DNA of 64,000 nucleotides from NCEH01 sp040049195 (GTDB taxonomy: Bacteria > Pseudomonadota > Alphaproteobacteria > Rhizobiales > Xanthobacteraceae). Position numbers and translations under genes: made by a program. Positions within the stretch are counted from its first letter, which is position 1, and the number at the start of each line of letters is the position of its first letter. The notes under the pieces were generated by a model. It was given only the letters and a program-made list of their open reading frames with translations. It did not search any database and was not told the DNA's origin. Shown here in pieces: positions 36,786-45,018 of this stretch. Location of the stretch: the NCBI RefSeq assembly GCF_040049195.1, contig NZ_JBDZDL010000008.1. One strand, written 5' to 3'.

Positions 36786-37985
36786 ATGCTCTATGATTTC
36801 ATCATCATCGGGGGCGGCATCGTCGGCCTCTCGACGGCGCGGGAAATCCTGCGCCGCCAGCCGGACGCAGGCCTGTTGCTGCTGGAGAAGGAAGGCGGTC
36901 TCGCCCGCCACCAGACCGGGCACAACAGCGGCGTGATCCACGCCGGCATCTATTACGCCCCCGGCAGCTTCAAGGCCGAGCTGTGCCGCAAGGGCGCGCA
37001 GGCCACCAAGGATTTCTGCCGCGCCCACAACATCGCCTTTGAAACCTGCGGCAAGCTGCTGGTGGCGACCGATGCAGAGGAACTGGCGCGCATGGACGCG
37101 CTCTACCAGCGCGCCGCCGCCAACAATGTGGAAGTGGAGCGCCTGGATGGCGCCGAACTGAAGCGGCGCGAGCCCAACATCACCGGCATCGGCGCCCTGT
37201 TCGTGCCCTCCACCGGCATCGTCGACTACAAGCAGGTGTGCGCGGCGCTGGCCCGCGAGATCGAGGCGGCGGGGGGCACCATTCTGCTCGGCGCCCAGGT
37301 CGACGCCATTCGCGAAGGGGCGGAAGATGTGGAGGTCCGCAGCGGCGGCATCACCCATCGCGCCAAGACGCTGGTCGCCTGCGCGGGCCTGCAATCGGAC
37401 CGCATCGCGCGCCTCGCGGGCCTGAAGATCAGCCATCGCATCGTGCCGTTCCGGGGGGAATATTATCGCCTGCCGCCGAGCCGCAATGCCATCGTCAAGC
37501 ACCTGATCTATCCCGTGCCGGACCCAACCTTGCCGTTCCTCGGCATCCACCTCACCCGCATGATCGACGGCTCGGTGACGGTCGGCCCCAATGCGGTGCT
37601 CGGCATGGCGCGCGAGGGCTATCCCAAGCTCTCGGTGAATGCTGCCGACCTTGCGGATACCCTCACCTTTCCCGGCTTCTGGCGCACGCTCGCCAACAAT
37701 CCGCGCGCCGCGATCAAGGAGCTGAAGAACTCCCTCATGCCCGCGGGCTATCTGGAGCAATGCCGCAAATATTGCCCGGACCTGACCATGGCGGACCTCC
37801 AGCCCTATGAAGCGGGCATCCGCGCCCAGGCGGTGCTCGCCGACGGCACGCTGGTGCACGACTTCCTGTTCGAGCAGACGCCGCGCTCGCTGCATGTGTG
37901 CAACGCGCCCTCCCCCGCAGCCACGGCGGCCTTGCCCATCGGCGAGATGATCGCCGACAAGCTCATGGGCGGGCGGGCGGCCTGA
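36786..37985 (+). CDS. lhgO: L-2-hydroxyglutarate oxidase/dehydrogenase (LhgO family)
   Basis: A 399-residue FAD-dependent enzyme of the DAO family that oxidises L-2-hydroxyglutarate to 2-oxoglutarate, passing electrons to O2 or the quinone pool. Dinucleotide motif IIGGGIVGLSTA at ~6-17, then LLEKE and HQTGHNSGVIHAGIYY (~43-58), the LhgO signature. The C-terminal segment EAGIRAQAV and the ending SPAATAALPIGEMIA fit the family. It removes a metabolic by-product and is otherwise found in glutarate degradation. GGGAGG and AAGAG lie upstream of the ATG. It converges on the ureohydrolase gene with a 2-bp gap. Confidence 0.92.
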   Translation: MLYDFIIIGGGIVGLSTAREILRRQPDAGLLLLEKEGGLARHQTGHNSGVIHAGIYYAPGSFKAELCRKGAQATKDFCRAHNIAFETCGKLLVATDAEELARMDALYQRAAANNVEVERLDGAELKRREPNITGIGALFVPSTGIVDYKQVCAALAREIEAAGGTILLGAQVDAIREGAEDVEVRSGGITHRAKTLVACAGLQSDRIARLAGLKISHRIVPFRGEYYRLPPSRNAIVKHLIYPVPDPTLPFLGIHLTRMIDGSVTVGPNAVLGMAREGYPKLSVNAADLADTLTFPGFWRTLANNPRAAIKELKNSLMPAGYLEQCRKYCPDLTMADLQPYEAGIRAQAVLADGTLVHDFLFEQTPRSLHVCNAPSPAATAALPIGEMIADKLMGGRAA

Positions 37986-37987
37986 AC

Positions 37988-38944
37988 TCAGCAGCCGCGC
38001 TGGTACAGGATGCGGCCGATGAGGTTCAGCAGGATCTGGGCGGCGAGGATGGCGGTGACGCCGGCCGGATCATATTCGCGCGCCACCTCCACCAGGTCGA
38101 CGCCGACGATGGTGCCCCGCTTGGCGAGGCCGTCCAGCAGTTCCAGCACCTCGTAATAGGCGAAACCGCCATGGCTGGGCGTGCCGGTGCCCGGCGCGAT
38201 GGAGGGGTCGAAGCCGTCGATGTCGATGCTCACATAATAGCGCGCGCCCGCCGGGATGCGCGCCAGCACCGCCTCGGTCCCGAGCTTGCGGATCTGCCGC
38301 ACGCTCAGGATGTCGCTGCCCATGCGGCGGGCGTCCTCATAGCCCTCGCGGGCGGTGGAGGAGACGTTGCGGATGCCGAGCTGGGTCAGGCCGGTGACAT
38401 GGGCGCGCTCGGCGGCGCGGCGCATGGGGCTGCCGTGGCCGTTGCGCACGCCATGGCGCTCGTCGACGAAATCCAGATGCGCGTCGAACTGCACCAGATG
38501 CACCGGCGCCTCGTCCGAAAAAGCGGCGACGCAGGGAATGTTGATGGAATGATCGCCGCCGAGCACCACCGGCAGAGCGCCCGCCTTGAGGATCGCCCGC
38601 ACGCCCGCTTCAATATTGGCGTGGCTCTGGGTGGTGTCGGTGTGGATCATGTCGGCATCGCCCATGTCCACGATCCGCGCCGCCCCGGCGGGCAGATAGA
38701 CCACGTCGTCCTCATGGTCATAGGCGCCGGAATGGCCGAAGGCGAACAGCGTGGAGGCCTCGCGGATCGCCCGCGGGCCCGAGCGGGCGCCGGAGCGCCA
38801 TTGGGTGCCGAGATCGAACGGCGCACCGAGGATGGCGACGTCGGCCTCCAGCTTGTCCCAGTCCAGGCACAGGGGATATTTGCCGAAGGTGCAGATGCCG
38901 ACGAAGGGCAGGTCGAGCCGGCCGCTTTCATATCCATGGGCCAT
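37988..38944 (-). CDS. Ureohydrolase family protein (agmatinase/guanidino-acid hydrolase type), copy 1
   Basis: A 318-residue manganese enzyme of the arginase/agmatinase superfamily. Metal ligands are in GGDHS (~129-133), DAHLD (~152-156) and SIDIDGFDPSIAPGTGTP (~235-252). Members remove urea from agmatine, guanidinobutyrate, guanidinopropionate or related compounds. The N-terminal ~35 residues (YESGRLDLPFVGICTFGKYP) match the longer guanidino-acid hydrolases rather than arginase. It is the last gene of the eight-gene operon, 10 bp after the second ureohydrolase. The exact substrate is unknown. Confidence 0.88.
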   Translation of the reverse strand: MAHGYESGRLDLPFVGICTFGKYPLCLDWDKLEADVAILGAPFDLGTQWRSGARSGPRAIREASTLFAFGHSGAYDHEDDVVYLPAGAARIVDMGDADMIHTDTTQSHANIEAGVRAILKAGALPVVLGGDHSINIPCVAAFSDEAPVHLVQFDAHLDFVDERHGVRNGHGSPMRRAAERAHVTGLTQLGIRNVSSTAREGYEDARRMGSDILSVRQIRKLGTEAVLARIPAGARYYVSIDIDGFDPSIAPGTGTPSHGGFAYYEVLELLDGLAKRGTIVGVDLVEVAREYDPAGVTAILAAQILLNLIGRILYQRGC

Positions 38945-38954
38945 GGGATTTTCC

Positions 38955-39932
38955 TTAGACCGCGTCGAGGGCGAGAGGCGCGCCGCGCCGTTCGGCGACG
39001 CCGGTGGCCAGCACGCACAGAAGTTCGAACATGAGGCTGGCCCCCGTCAGCGCGGTGAGCCCGGAGGGGTCGAACGGCGGGGCGACTTCCACGAGGTCCG
39101 CGCCGATCAGGTTCAGCCCCGCCAGCGCCCGCACCATGTGCTGCGCCTCGCGGGTGGTGAAGCCGCCGATCTCCGGCGTGCCGGTGCCCGGCGCGAAGGA
39201 GGGATCGAGGCTGTCGATGTCGAACGTCACATAAGCCGGCTTTCCGCCGAGGATGGCATGGACCTCGTCCATCACATCCTGCGGCCCGCGCTTGATGAAC
39301 TCCTCCATGAAGATCATGCGGATGCCGCACGCCTTGGCAAAGTCGAAGTTTGAAGCATCCGAGATCGCCCCGCGCAGGCCGATCTGCACGAACCGCTTGG
39401 GGTCGATCAGCCCTTCCTCGATGGCGCGGCGGAACGGCGTGCCGTGGTTGTAGGGATTGCCGCCGAAGAAGCCGTCATAGGTGTCGGAATGGGCGTCGAA
39501 CTGCACCACGCCCACGGGTCCTTCATGCACCAGCCCGCGCAGGATCGGCAGTGTCATCAGGTGATCGCCGCCGGCCGAGAGCGGTACCGCGCCGGCGATG
39601 CGCATGCCGGCGTAGAAATCGCCCACCAGCTTCAAGGTCTTCATGAGATCGAGCGGATCGACCGGCGCGTCGCCGCAATCGGCGATCCGCGCCTGATCGT
39701 AAGGCGAGATCCCGGTGACATGGTGCACCCGGCGCGTCAGGCTCGACTGGTTGCGCAATTCGCGCGGGCCGTGCCGCGTGCCGGCGCGATTGGTCACGCC
39801 GCCGTCGAACGGCACGCCGACAAGCGCGATGTCCACCTCGGCCGGCTCGGCCTGCGGCAGCCGCATGAAGGTGGCGATGCCCGCAAAGCGCGGGATGCTG
39901 CCGGAATCCGCCGGCTCGAACTTTCCAACCAT
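38955..39932 (-). CDS. Ureohydrolase family protein (agmatinase/guanidino-acid hydrolase type), copy 2
   Basis: A 325-residue paralogue of the next gene. Metal motifs: GGDH (~124-127; followed by L, not S), DAHSD (~149-153) and TFDIDSLDPSFAPGTGTPEIGGF (~230-252). The N-terminus (FAGIATFMRLPQ) resembles guanidinobutyrase and guanidinopropionase. Two non-identical ureohydrolases side by side suggest a heteromeric enzyme or two steps on related guanidino substrates. It lies 42 bp after the creatininase gene. Confidence 0.88.
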   Translation of the reverse strand: MVGKFEPADSGSIPRFAGIATFMRLPQAEPAEVDIALVGVPFDGGVTNRAGTRHGPRELRNQSSLTRRVHHVTGISPYDQARIADCGDAPVDPLDLMKTLKLVGDFYAGMRIAGAVPLSAGGDHLMTLPILRGLVHEGPVGVVQFDAHSDTYDGFFGGNPYNHGTPFRRAIEEGLIDPKRFVQIGLRGAISDASNFDFAKACGIRMIFMEEFIKRGPQDVMDEVHAILGGKPAYVTFDIDSLDPSFAPGTGTPEIGGFTTREAQHMVRALAGLNLIGADLVEVAPPFDPSGLTALTGASLMFELLCVLATGVAERRGAPLALDAV

Positions 39933-39974
39933 GAAAAACCTGCCATCTGGCTCAAGCGGGCCGCGCCCGCGCTG

Positions 39975-40748
39975 TCAGAGATTGAATTCCTTGCGCACGG
40001 CCGCGGTGATCCCGGCGACATAATCGTCCATCAGCCACTGGCCCTTTTCGGCGGTGGAGCCGTGGGCCACGGCCAGCACGCCGGACGCCGGGACGAAGCC
40101 TTTCGGCACCGGGTGCACGTCATAGGTGGGGAAGTGCGCCGGCCCGTCGGACGGCACCTTCTCCATCTCCACCAGCTCCGGGCGCACGAGCAGCATGAGC
40201 GAGGTCTCCAGCAGGCTCGCATGCTCCAGGTCGATGCCCGGGAAGCCGTCGGGGAACAGGCGCTCCAGCGTCTCGCGCCGGGCGAAATCCCAATATTCCA
40301 GGCGCATCAGCTGCATGCCGGTGATGCCGTCGCGGCGCAGTTCGCGCAGGCCGAGGTCCACGCCCTCGACGCCGGGCCACATGTTCTCGTAATGCCCGTT
40401 CACCACCACGATGCGCCGCACGCCATCGATGCCGAGGGCGCGGATCACATCGCGCAGCACCAAAGCGAAGGTGTAGGCATCCAGACTCGTGGTGCCGGGA
40501 AAAGCCTCGCCGCCGCCGGAGCGGGGCTGGGACTTGTAGCCGTAGGGGATCGCCGGCGCGACGATGCCGCCGATCTGCGCCGCCACCCGCGCGCACACGG
40601 CGGTGGGCAGCACCACGTCCACGTTCAGCGGCAGATGCGGGCCATGCTGCTCGGTGGTGCCGAGCGGAATGAACACCGTCGCCCCGGCGGCGATCTTCGC
40701 CTGATATTGCGGCCAGCTCAGTTCGGCCATGTAGACGCTGTCGACCAT
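39975..40748 (-). CDS. Creatininase family amidohydrolase
   Basis: A 257-residue enzyme aligning closely with Pseudomonas creatininase, which opens creatinine to creatine. All metal ligands are present with a one-residue shift: Glu33 and His35 in EQHG, Asp44 in LNVDV, and His119 and Glu121 in NGHYEN. YGYKSQPRSGGG and FPGTTSLD (~69-90) are also creatininase-like. The superfamily includes formamide and lactam hydrolases, so another cyclic amide is possible. No creatinase is seen nearby; the two ureohydrolases downstream could act instead. GAGGGG precedes the ATG. Confidence 0.85.
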   Translation of the reverse strand: MVDSVYMAELSWPQYQAKIAAGATVFIPLGTTEQHGPHLPLNVDVVLPTAVCARVAAQIGGIVAPAIPYGYKSQPRSGGGEAFPGTTSLDAYTFALVLRDVIRALGIDGVRRIVVVNGHYENMWPGVEGVDLGLRELRRDGITGMQLMRLEYWDFARRETLERLFPDGFPGIDLEHASLLETSLMLLVRPELVEMEKVPSDGPAHFPTYDVHPVPKGFVPASGVLAVAHGSTAEKGQWLMDDYVAGITAAVRKEFNL

Positions 40749-40759
40749 TGTATGTCCCC

Positions 40760-41485
40760 TCAGTGCATGGCCGCGCCGCCATCGACGCTGATGCATTGGC
40801 CGGTAATGAAATTTGTGTGGCGCGAGGCGAGGAAGGCGACCGCCTCGGCCACCTCCTCCGGCCGGCCGATGCGGCGCAGCGGATTGTTGGTTTCCAGCGC
40901 CTGCTGGGCCGCATCCATGCCGGCGAAATTGAGCAAGGGCGTATCCACCGGCCCCGGCGCCACGGCGTTCACCAGGATGCGCGGCGCAAGCTCCCGCGCC
41001 CAGGAGCGGGTCAGCGCCAGGATCGCGCCCTTGGTGGCGCAATAGCCCGAGGCGCCCTGACGGCCGAGATAGCCGAGCTCGGAGGCGATATTGATGATGC
41101 GCCCGTGTGCGCCGAACAGGCGCGCGGCCTCCCGCGCCATGAGGATGGTGCCGCGCACGTTCACCGCCAGCATCTTCTCGAAGGCGGCGAAATCGAAGGC
41201 GGCGAGCGGGCTTTCCAGATCCAGCCCGGCGCAGTTCACGATCACGTCGAGCCCGCGCAGATGCGCCACAGCCGCATCCATCGCCGCCACCACCGCTGCC
41301 TCTTCGGTGAGATCGACCGTGACCGGATGCCAGGCGGACGCCTCCGCCGGCTGGATATCGAACCCGACCACATGGGCGCCGCCCGCCGCCAGCCGGTTCG
41401 CGCAGGCGCGGCCGATGCCGCTGGCAGCGCCGGTGACGACGATGCGCAGGCCCTGGTGCGGCAAGGTCTCAGAGGGGTTCACCAC
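40760..41485 (-). CDS. Short-chain dehydrogenase/reductase (SDR), copy A
   Basis: A 241-residue classical SDR. Cofactor motif TGAASGIG (~18-25), NCAG (~85-88), and the catalytic triad in NIASELGYLGRQGASGYCATKG (Ser, Tyr, Lys). The aspartate at the end of beta-2 (GFDIQ) indicates NAD(H) preference. It overlaps the preceding SDR by 7 nt. Substrate unknown; it probably oxidises a hydroxyl intermediate made or imported by the operon. Confidence 0.9.
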   Translation of the reverse strand: MVNPSETLPHQGLRIVVTGAASGIGRACANRLAAGGAHVVGFDIQPAEASAWHPVTVDLTEEAAVVAAMDAAVAHLRGLDVIVNCAGLDLESPLAAFDFAAFEKMLAVNVRGTILMAREAARLFGAHGRIINIASELGYLGRQGASGYCATKGAILALTRSWARELAPRILVNAVAPGPVDTPLLNFAGMDAAQQALETNNPLRRIGRPEEVAEAVAFLASRHTNFITGQCISVDGGAAMH

Positions 41486-42249
41486 GGTGCTTCTCCACGA
41501 TCGACCCCGAGGCTCTGGCCAGTGATGTTCGCGGCGAGGTCCGAGGCGAGGAACAGATAGGTGCCGGCCACGTCGTCCGGGTCCATGAAGCCCGGCAGCG
41601 CCTGGACGGCGACGATCTCGCGCAGCAGGTCGTCCTCCGGCCGGCCGGTGCGCTCCGCCATGGCGCGCAGCGAGCGGAGCGAAGCGTCCGTGCGCACCCA
41701 GCCGGGGCAGACCGCATTCACAGTGATGCCGCGCGGGCCGAGCTCCTTGGCGAAGGTCTTGGTCAGGCCGATCACCGCATGCTTGGACGCCACATAGGCG
41801 CCGAACAGGGGCTCGGCGGTGCGCGACCAGATGGAGGCGGTGTTGATGATGCGCCCGCCATGGGAGAGCTTCGGCACGAAGGCGCGGGTGGCCAGGAATG
41901 TCCCCGTCACGTTGATCTCCACCACGCGGCGGAAGCGCAGCTCGTTCTCCGCGCTCGGATCGTCGAGCGGCGTCACCAATTCCAGGCCGGCATTGTTCAC
42001 CAGCACGTCCAGATGGGCGATCTCCTGCGCCACGGCCTCGAGATCGGCGGTGCGCGTGATGTCGGCTTTGTGGCCGCGCGCGCCGAGCCGCTCGGCCGCC
42101 TCGAAGATCGCATCATCCTCCGCCAGCATGTGCAGATCGGCCCCCGCCGCCGCGAAGGCGCGGGCGATGCCATGGCCGATGCCCCGGCTCGATCCCGTGA
42201 CCAGAACGGCGCGCCCCGCGAGGCCGCCCAGCAATCCGCCCGCCATCAT
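41479..42249 (-). CDS. Short-chain dehydrogenase/reductase (SDR), copy B
   Basis: A 256-residue classical SDR: TGSSRGIG (~18-25), NNAG (~86-89), catalytic Ser/Tyr/Lys in NTASIWSRTAEPLFGAYVASKHA, and PGWVRTDAS after the active site. It is only distantly like the SDR that follows, so the pair is not a recent duplication. The start overlaps the ABC ATPase stop (ATGA), tying catabolic genes to the transporter. Confidence 0.9.
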   Translation of the reverse strand: MMAGGLLGGLAGRAVLVTGSSRGIGHGIARAFAAAGADLHMLAEDDAIFEAAERLGARGHKADITRTADLEAVAQEIAHLDVLVNNAGLELVTPLDDPSAENELRFRRVVEINVTGTFLATRAFVPKLSHGGRIINTASIWSRTAEPLFGAYVASKHAVIGLTKTFAKELGPRGITVNAVCPGWVRTDASLRSLRAMAERTGRPEDDLLREIVAVQALPGFMDPDDVAGTYLFLASDLAANITGQSLGVDRGEAPW

Positions 42250-43019
42250 GGCTCTTCCCCCGCGCTGGCCCGCACGAGGCGCAGCATCTCATTGCGCAAG
42301 GCGAAGAAATCCGCCCCGTCGCGCATCTCCAGCGTGCGGTCCTCGCCGAGGCGCGCGCGCACGTCGATCTCCGCCATGATGCGCGCCGGGCGCTTGGAGA
42401 AAACGATCACCCGGTCGGCAAGGAAGGCGGCTTCCTCCACATCGTGGGTCACGAACACCACGGTCTTGGCGTCGCGCCGCTGGATGCGCCGCAACTCGCC
42501 CTGCAACTGCTCGCGCCGCTGGGCATCCAGCGCGCCGAACGGCTCGTCCATCAGCAGCACGTCGGAGCCGGCGGCCAGCGTGCGGGCGATGGCGATGCGC
42601 TGGCGCATGCCGCCGGAGACGCGGTTGGGATAGGTGTCGGAGAATTCGTAGAGCCCGACCAAATCGAGATAATGGTCCCGCCGGCCCAGCTTCTCCTCCT
42701 CCGACAGATCGGTGCGGTAACGCATGCCGAAGGCGACGTTCTCCGCCACCGTCAGCCAGGGAAAGGAGGAATAGGATTGGAACACCATGCCGCGCCGCCA
42801 GTCCGGCCCGCCCACGGGTGCGCCATCCAGCCGAATGTCCCCGGTGCTCGGCGTATCGAGCCCGCCGATCATGCGCATCAAGGTGGTCTTGCCGCAGCCC
42901 GAGGGTCCCAGGAAGACGACGAATTCGTTGCGGGCGATGGCGAGGTTGAACGGCGTCGCCACCACTTCGACCGCGCCGAAGCGCTTGGTGACATTGGTGA
43001 ATGTGAGATGTGCCGTCAT
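42246..43019 (-). CDS. ABC transporter ATP-binding protein (nitrate/sulfonate/taurine type)
   Basis: A 257-residue ABC ATPase of the SsuB/TauB/NrtD group. Walker A GPSGCGKTT (~37-45), signature VSGGMRQR (~134-141), Walker B VLLMDEPFGALD (~155-166) and the switch histidine in FVTHDVEEA. It powers uptake with the permease encoded just upstream, whose stop lies 10 nt before this start. Confidence 0.93.
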   Translation of the reverse strand: MTAHLTFTNVTKRFGAVEVVATPFNLAIARNEFVVFLGPSGCGKTTLMRMIGGLDTPSTGDIRLDGAPVGGPDWRRGMVFQSYSSFPWLTVAENVAFGMRYRTDLSEEEKLGRRDHYLDLVGLYEFSDTYPNRVSGGMRQRIAIARTLAAGSDVLLMDEPFGALDAQRREQLQGELRRIQRRDAKTVVFVTHDVEEAAFLADRVIVFSKRPARIMAEIDVRARLGEDRTLEMRDGADFFALRNEMLRLVRASAGEEP

Positions 43020-43029
43020 CCGTGCGGCC

Positions 43030-43905
43030 TCACAGGTAGCGGAAGGCGCGGCGGTGCACGGCGCGCAGCAATTGGTCGGTGAGAAGGCCGATGATGCCGA
43101 TGAGGAACACCCCCGCCATCACTTCCGGCGTCTTCATGTAGCGCCGTGCCGCCCAGATGACGAAGCCGAGGCCGCTGTCCGCCGCGACGATCTCGGCGAT
43201 GATCAGATAGGTCCAGCACCAGCCGAGCGTGATGCGCAGATTGTCCACCAGCCCCGGCAGCATGGCGCGGAAGGCCACGTCCTTCAGCACCTGCCCCGGC
43301 TTCGCGCCGACGGTATAGGCGATCTCGATATATTCCTGCGGCACCCGGCGCATATCGTCGGAGACCAGCAGCACCAATTGGAAGAAAGTGCCGAGCCAGA
43401 GCAGGAAGATCTTGGTCTCCTCGCCCACGCCGAACCAGATGATGGAGAGCGGCACCAGCGCAGGCACCGGCAGATAGCGGATAAAATCGATGATGGGCTC
43501 GAGCGCGGCGCCGATGGCGCGATAAGCGCTCATCATGATGCCGATGGGTATCGCCATCACGGCCGCCAGCAGGAACGCGCTCCACACCCGCAGAATGGAG
43601 ACCCAGGCATTCCAGGCGAGATGCTGGTCTGCGAACATGCGCCCCATGGCGGCGAGGATGGCGCTCGGCGCCGGGAAGAACAGCGGGCTGGTGAGGCCGA
43701 GCCGCGCCACCCCTTCCCACACCGCCAGCACCAGCACACTGGCGCCAACGGCGAGCGCCGCCGAAACAGAGCGGGGCAAAGGCGCGCGCAGGCGGAACAG
43801 ATCCCGCAGCGCGAACCCGCCCGCCGCCCGTGCGACGACCGACGGCGTGCCGGACTCACCGCCGGCACGGGCCGGCGGCGAGGATGATGCGGCAGGCTCG
43901 CTCAC
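43030..43905 (-). CDS. ABC transporter permease (nitrate/sulfonate/taurine type)
   Basis: A 291-residue inner-membrane permease with about six helices after a Pro/Ala-rich cytoplasmic N-terminus. The EAA loop reads IEIAYTVGAKPGQVLKDVAFRAMLPG (~195-220), the docking site for the ATPase. The TauC/SsuC type is recognisable from WVSILRVWSAFLLAAVMAIPIG and IIWFGVGEETK. Its start overlaps the end of the binding-protein gene by 4 nt. Confidence 0.92.
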   Translation of the reverse strand: MSEPAASSSPPARAGGESGTPSVVARAAGGFALRDLFRLRAPLPRSVSAALAVGASVLVLAVWEGVARLGLTSPLFFPAPSAILAAMGRMFADQHLAWNAWVSILRVWSAFLLAAVMAIPIGIMMSAYRAIGAALEPIIDFIRYLPVPALVPLSIIWFGVGEETKIFLLWLGTFFQLVLLVSDDMRRVPQEYIEIAYTVGAKPGQVLKDVAFRAMLPGLVDNLRITLGWCWTYLIIAEIVAADSGLGFVIWAARRYMKTPEVMAGVFLIGIIGLLTDQLLRAVHRRAFRYL

Positions 43906-44897
43906 TTCGTCCCCGCGATTGCGGAAACCACCGAGGGATCGATCTGCTGCGCGGGGTCGAGCTTGGTGTCGGCGGCACCATTCTCCAGGTTCAGCTCCAT
44001 CACCGTGTTGAAGATGCCATAGAGCGTGCCCGGCTTGCCGGCCGTGCCGATATAAGCCTCGGCGTCGGCAAGCGAGGTATAAGCAAGCGAGGTGTCGAGA
44101 ATGTCCTTCACCTCTGCCTCGCTCAGATTGAAGTGCGGCGCGGCGAGCTTGATGAATTCCGACGGATTTTTCTTGTAGAGATCGACCGCCTCGTAGATCC
44201 CCTTCAGGAAGGCCTGATACTTCTTCGGATTCGCCTTCAGATCGTCCTGACGCACGGCGATGATATCGACGATGATATCGCTGTCCTTGGAAGAGAGCAG
44301 GACCTTGCCCTTGCGGTTGGCATTGGCGGTGATCGCCTGCGACATCACCGGCTCATAGGTGGCGATCGCCTGGATCGACGGGTCGGCAAACACCGCGACC
44401 GTATCGGCGGTGGCGATCTCCTTGAGCTTGAGATCCTTGAGGGTCAGCCCCTCCTTCTTCAGCGCCAGTTGCAGCAGCAGACGGCCGGGGATGTTGACCT
44501 CGGAGGCCACGGTCTTTCCCTTCAGCGCCGCGACGGACGAAATCGACCCGTCCGCGATCACGCCGTCGCCGCCCACCGACTTGTCGATGGTGCCGATGAT
44601 GATTCCCGGGGTGGAGGCATCGCGCGGGCGGCCCTGGTGCTCGCCGACGGTGCGCATGTCGACCTCGATATCTCCGCGCGCCATGGCGGCCATGACGTTG
44701 GAGCGGTCGTCCTCGAACCGCATGTCCACATCGAGGCCTTGGGCTTTGAAATAGCCCTTGTCCATGGCCACGAACACCGGCGCGAAGCCGGGCCAGGTGG
44801 GCGCGAGAACACGGATCTTGTCGGCGGCGGAAGCCGGCGCCGAAAGGGCCAGCAGGCCCAGGACGGCGAAAGCGGCAATGCGATCTTTATGCCTCAT
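43902..44897 (-). CDS. ABC transporter substrate-binding protein (NrtA/SsuA/TauA type)
   Basis: A 331-residue periplasmic binding protein with a signal peptide (MRHKDRIAAF through PASA-AD, cleavage near residue 24-25). The mature start KIRVLAPTWPGFAPVFVAMDKGYFKAQGLDVDMRF and the later EVNIPGRLLLQLALKKEGL are characteristic of the SsuA/NMT1-like fold. It is the first gene of the eight-gene operon and so probably sets the imported substrate, perhaps a guanidino compound or cyclic amide (inference). AAGGAG 8 nt before the ATG at 44897 decides the start over the in-frame ATG at 44942. Confidence 0.9.
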   Translation of the reverse strand: MRHKDRIAAFAVLGLLALSAPASAADKIRVLAPTWPGFAPVFVAMDKGYFKAQGLDVDMRFEDDRSNVMAAMARGDIEVDMRTVGEHQGRPRDASTPGIIIGTIDKSVGGDGVIADGSISSVAALKGKTVASEVNIPGRLLLQLALKKEGLTLKDLKLKEIATADTVAVFADPSIQAIATYEPVMSQAITANANRKGKVLLSSKDSDIIVDIIAVRQDDLKANPKKYQAFLKGIYEAVDLYKKNPSEFIKLAAPHFNLSEAEVKDILDTSLAYTSLADAEAYIGTAGKPGTLYGIFNTVMELNLENGAADTKLDPAQQIDPSVVSAIAGTK

Positions 44898-44971
44898 GGC
44901 GGTCGCTCCTTGGAGGGTGTTGGCATGCTCCGGCATATTCACATCCGGAAAAATCGTTTTTATTGAAACGT

Positions 44972-44992
44972 CACATCGAGAACTCTAGATGT
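44972..44992. promoter_or_regulatory. Inverted repeat between divergent LysR gene and guanidino operon
   Basis: ACATC (44973-44977) and GATGT (44988-44992) flank ten bases, within a 121-bp divergent gap. An inner GAG-AA-CTC adds symmetry. Size and position fit a LysR-type operator near its own gene's start, 26 bp before the GTG. Confidence 0.5.
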
Positions 44993-45018
44993 AAAAGGAC
45001 TCATGGAGGGGAAAGCCC

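Noticed and set aside
35732..37985. serA-type serine biosynthesis for the D-2-hydroxyacid dehydrogenase
   Set aside because: The protein lacks the C-terminal regulatory domain of many SerA proteins and the context is catabolic; substrate left open.
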